64,000 nt of DNA from Streptococcus mitis (lineage in GTDB: Bacteria; Bacillota; Bacilli; Lactobacillales; Streptococcaceae): NCBI RefSeq assembly GCF_901542415.1, contig NZ_CABEHV010000004.1, forward strand, positions 372,001 to 436,000, in the 5' to 3' direction. The stretch's first letter is position 1. Every line of letters starts with the position of its first letter. The position numbers and the translations under genes are program-made. Below are positions 60,858-64,000 of the stretch, piece by piece. A model generated the notes under the pieces. It ran no database searches. It was not told the DNA's origin and saw nothing but the letters and a program-made list of their open reading frames with translations.

Positions 60858-61471
60858 TGTTTAAACGAATTCGAAGAGTGCTTGTACTAGCAGTCTTCCT
60901 TTTTGCTGGCTATAAAGCTTACCGCGTTCACCAGGATGTCAAGCAAGTCATGACCTATCAACCCATGGTGCGAGAAATCTTGAGTGAAAAAGACACCCCA
61001 GCAAACGAAGAGCTTGTGCTCGCTATGATTTATACTGAAACAAAAGGAAAAGAAGGCGATGTTATGCAGTCTAGTGAGTCTGCAAGTGGTTCCACCAACA
61101 CCATCAATGATAATGCTTCTAGCATTCGGCAAGGCGTTCAAACTCTGACAGACAATCTCTATCTGGCCCAGAAGAAGGGGGTGGATGTCTGGACGGCTGT
61201 TCAAGCCTACAATTTTGGACCTGCCTATATCGATTTTATCGCCCAAAATGGCAAGGAAAACACCTTGGCTCTGGCCAAACAGTACTCTCGTGATACTGTA
61301 GCTCCCCTGCTGGGTAATACCACTGGAAAGACTTATAGTTATATTCACCCCATTTCCATTTTTCATGGAGCCGAACTCTATGTAAATGGAGGAAACTATT
61401 ACTATTCTAGACAGGTGCAACTCAACCTTTATATCATCAAATGTTTCACTCTCTTTTCAACATCTGGTTAG
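60857..61471 (+). CDS. PvaA-like lysozyme-fold surface protein
   Basis: 204 residues. N-terminal hydrophobic anchor (about 8-20) and a lytic transglycosylase/lysozyme-like domain with a candidate catalytic Glu in [12 protein letters not shown] (about 59-70), [12 protein letters not shown] and [15 protein letters not shown]. Resembles the pneumococcal vaccine antigen A (PvaA) and the Slt-type accessory enzymes. Coupled to the nucleoid-protein gene by TAATG. The stop codon lies inside the terminator hairpin. Confidence 0.85.
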   Translation: MFKRIRRVLVLAVFLFAGYKAYRVHQDVKQVMTYQPMVREILSEKDTPANEELVLAMIYTETKGKEGDVMQSSESASGSTNTINDNASSIRQGVQTLTDNLYLAQKKGVDVWTAVQAYNFGPAYIDFIAQNGKENTLALAKQYSRDTVAPLLGNTTGKTYSYIHPISIFHGAELYVNGGNYYYSRQVQLNLYIIKCFTLFSTSG

Positions 61472-61484
61472 ACCAGGTGTTTTT
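61462..61484 (+). terminator. Terminator overlapping the PvaA gene stop codon
   Basis: CATCTGG TTAGA CCAGGTG followed by TTTTTG; the TAG stop (61469-61471) is in the loop. Confidence 0.7.
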
Positions 61485-61544
61485 GTTATAAGTTTTTTTT
61501 AAGATAGATATATTACTCTAGAAAGGTAAAGGAGGAAATTCCCT

Positions 61545-62519
61545 ATGAGAAAGAAACTCTTTCTGACCAGTGCTGCGGTCTTGTGGGCAGTAACAGCTAT
61601 GAATAGTGTCCAAGCAGCAACAGATGTTCAAAAAGTCATCGATGAAACCTATGTCCAACCTGAATATGTCCTAGGTTCATCATTGTCTGAAGATCAAAAA
61701 AATCAAACCCTAAAAAAACTAGGCTACAATGCCTCAACAGACACCAAAGAACTCAAGACCATGACACCTGATGTCTATTCTAAGATTATGAATGTTGCCA
61801 ATGACTCAAGTTTACAGTTGTATTCATCAGCCAAGATTCAAAAACTAGGTGACAAGTCGCCACTTGAGGTCAAGATTGAAACACCAGAAAACATCACTAA
61901 GGTGACTCAGGATATGTACCGCAATGCGGCCGTAACTTTGGGTGTGGAACACGCTAAAATCACTGTAGCAGCACCTATTCCAGTTACAGGTGAGAGTGCC
62001 TTAGCCGGGATTTACTATTCACTTGAAGCTAATGGAGCCAAGGTGCCACAGGCCAACAAAGACTTGGCTCAAGAAGAGTTGAAGGCTTTGTCCGATATCA
62101 ATGCTGAAAACAAAGACAAGTCAGGCTATGACGCTAATAAATTAAACGTTGCCCTAGCAGATATCAAGTCAGGACTAGCCAAAGCTAAAGAAAGCAAGGG
62201 AAATCTGACAGAAGAAGATGTCCGTAAAATTGTTGAAGATACCTTGAAAAATTACAAACTCGATCAGGTCATAACAGGAAACCAGATCAATATCATCATC
62301 AATTTTGCTTTGAATCTCTCAAAGAGTGATATCCTCAGCAATGCAGACTTCACTAAAACCCTAAATGACCTTAAACAAAGTATCGTATCACAAGCTGGAG
62401 ACAGTTTTAAAAATATCAACCTTAACTTTGATGCGGATAAGGCACTAGAGGACGGGGGTAACTTCTTAAGTTCCCTCTGGCAAGCCATTGCCAACTTCTT
62501 CAAGAGTTTTGGTTCTTAA
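61545..62519 (+). CDS. Secreted DUF1002 protein
   Basis: 324 residues with a Sec signal peptide (cleavage about 24/25, SVQA|A). Then a globular domain matching DUF1002 in my recollection: repeated helix-rich units, EVKIETPENITKVTQDMY near 106-123 and AAPIPVTGESALAGIYYSLE near 144-163. Extracellular; no enzymatic motif recognised. RBS AAAGGAGG. Preceded by a terminator, so transcribed from an unidentified promoter, perhaps TTTAAG-N-TATATT near 61497-61512. Confidence 0.82.
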   Translation: MRKKLFLTSAAVLWAVTAMNSVQAATDVQKVIDETYVQPEYVLGSSLSEDQKNQTLKKLGYNASTDTKELKTMTPDVYSKIMNVANDSSLQLYSSAKIQKLGDKSPLEVKIETPENITKVTQDMYRNAAVTLGVEHAKITVAAPIPVTGESALAGIYYSLEANGAKVPQANKDLAQEELKALSDINAENKDKSGYDANKLNVALADIKSGLAKAKESKGNLTEEDVRKIVEDTLKNYKLDQVITGNQINIIINFALNLSKSDILSNADFTKTLNDLKQSIVSQAGDSFKNINLNFDADKALEDGGNFLSSLWQAIANFFKSFGS

Positions 62520-62530
62520 GAAATTTCATG

Positions 62531-62536
62531 GTATAA
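62531..62536 (+). promoter_or_regulatory. -10 box of the RlmD-like gene
   Basis: TATAAT preceded by TGG (extended -10), about 56 nt upstream of the ATG at 62593. The leader contains an AGAGAAGAG RBS. Confidence 0.55.
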
Positions 62537-62580
62537 TAGATGGTAACCGTAACGTTGCCGTCTTTTTTGTCGGCCAATAG

Positions 62581-63954
<1,374 letters not shown>

Positions 63955-64000
63955 AAATCCTTGATTTTAAGCTATTTTACAAGCATTTTGTATTTGTAGA

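Overview
The window is a chromosomal segment of a low-GC Gram-positive bacterium of the Streptococcus mitis group (S. mitis, S. pneumoniae or a very close relative). The evidence is a VicRKX cluster with a single-membrane-span PAS kinase, an AdcAII-Pht zinc/histidine-triad locus, a BOX repeat next to mutY, a preQ1-II riboswitch on queT, the asd RNA motif, and proteins that resemble pneumococcal ones throughout. Both histidine-triad proteins are longer than I remember for pneumococcus, and the gene order differs in places from pneumococcal reference order as I recall it, which favours a mitis-type strain. This is core genome: I see no prophage, CRISPR array, intact insertion sequence or large foreign island. 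About 55 protein genes, one tRNA and two structured cis-RNAs are supported.

Layout. 1-5.2 kb: 3' end of pta, a BOX element, mutY, then vicR-vicK-vicX. 5.2-8.8 kb: a RelBE-type toxin-antitoxin pair, a voltage-gated-type K+ channel, and convergent thioredoxin-like and phosphoglucomutase genes. 8.9-15 kb: ABC-F ATPase, Rgg regulator, MFS exporter, ligA. 15-23.4 kb: glycogen block (pulA, then glgBCDA under a promoter with a CcpA cre site). 23.4-27.1 kb: serB, glycerate kinase, a DUF1694 gene and eno. 27.3-34.8 kb: murZ, acetyltransferase, YtoI-like CBS regulator, map, ribF, YitT-family membrane protein, degV, hup. 35-46 kb: ccdA1-etrx1 redox pair, amino-acid permease, then the zinc locus adcAII-phtD-phtE with stacked AdcR boxes. 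46-54.4 kb: pepT, an isolated ferrochelatase, mscL, gtrA, queT, tRNA-Thr, asd RNA, asd, dapA, mnmE and a 4-OT tautomerase. 54.5-64 kb: a tightly packed operon tdk-GNAT-prfA-prmC-sua5-GNAT-glyA-nucleoid protein-PvaA, then a DUF1002 secreted protein and an RlmD/RumA-type methyltransferase.

Functional links. Pgm, GlgC/D, GlgA, GlgB and PulA cover glucose-1-P interconversion, glycogen synthesis and debranching, with CcpA control suggested by cre sites (also one upstream of eno). AdcAII, PhtD and PhtE form a zinc-scavenging system with two or three abutting AdcR boxes at each promoter. CcdA1 and Etrx1 make a membrane-to-surface thiol relay.

The most unusual signals are: (i) five unrelated genes (mutY, the ABC-F gene, ligA, ribF, gtrA) with the same arrangement, an extended -10 box exactly 6 nt upstream of ATG and no Shine-Dalgarno, predicting leaderless mRNAs; (ii) a 49-bp hairpin between rgg and the MFS gene that combines terminator, -10 box and RBS; (iii) loss of the iron-sulfur ligands in two enzymes, MutY and the RlmD-like methyltransferase; (iv) expanded Pht proteins, including near-identical 222-bp repeats in phtE; (v) a shared GGGGGCAAAAAAG motif just past the terminators of eno and hup, where local gene order also seems to jump; (vi) a 52-bp transposon-end-like palindrome acting as a two-way terminator between ribF and the YitT gene.
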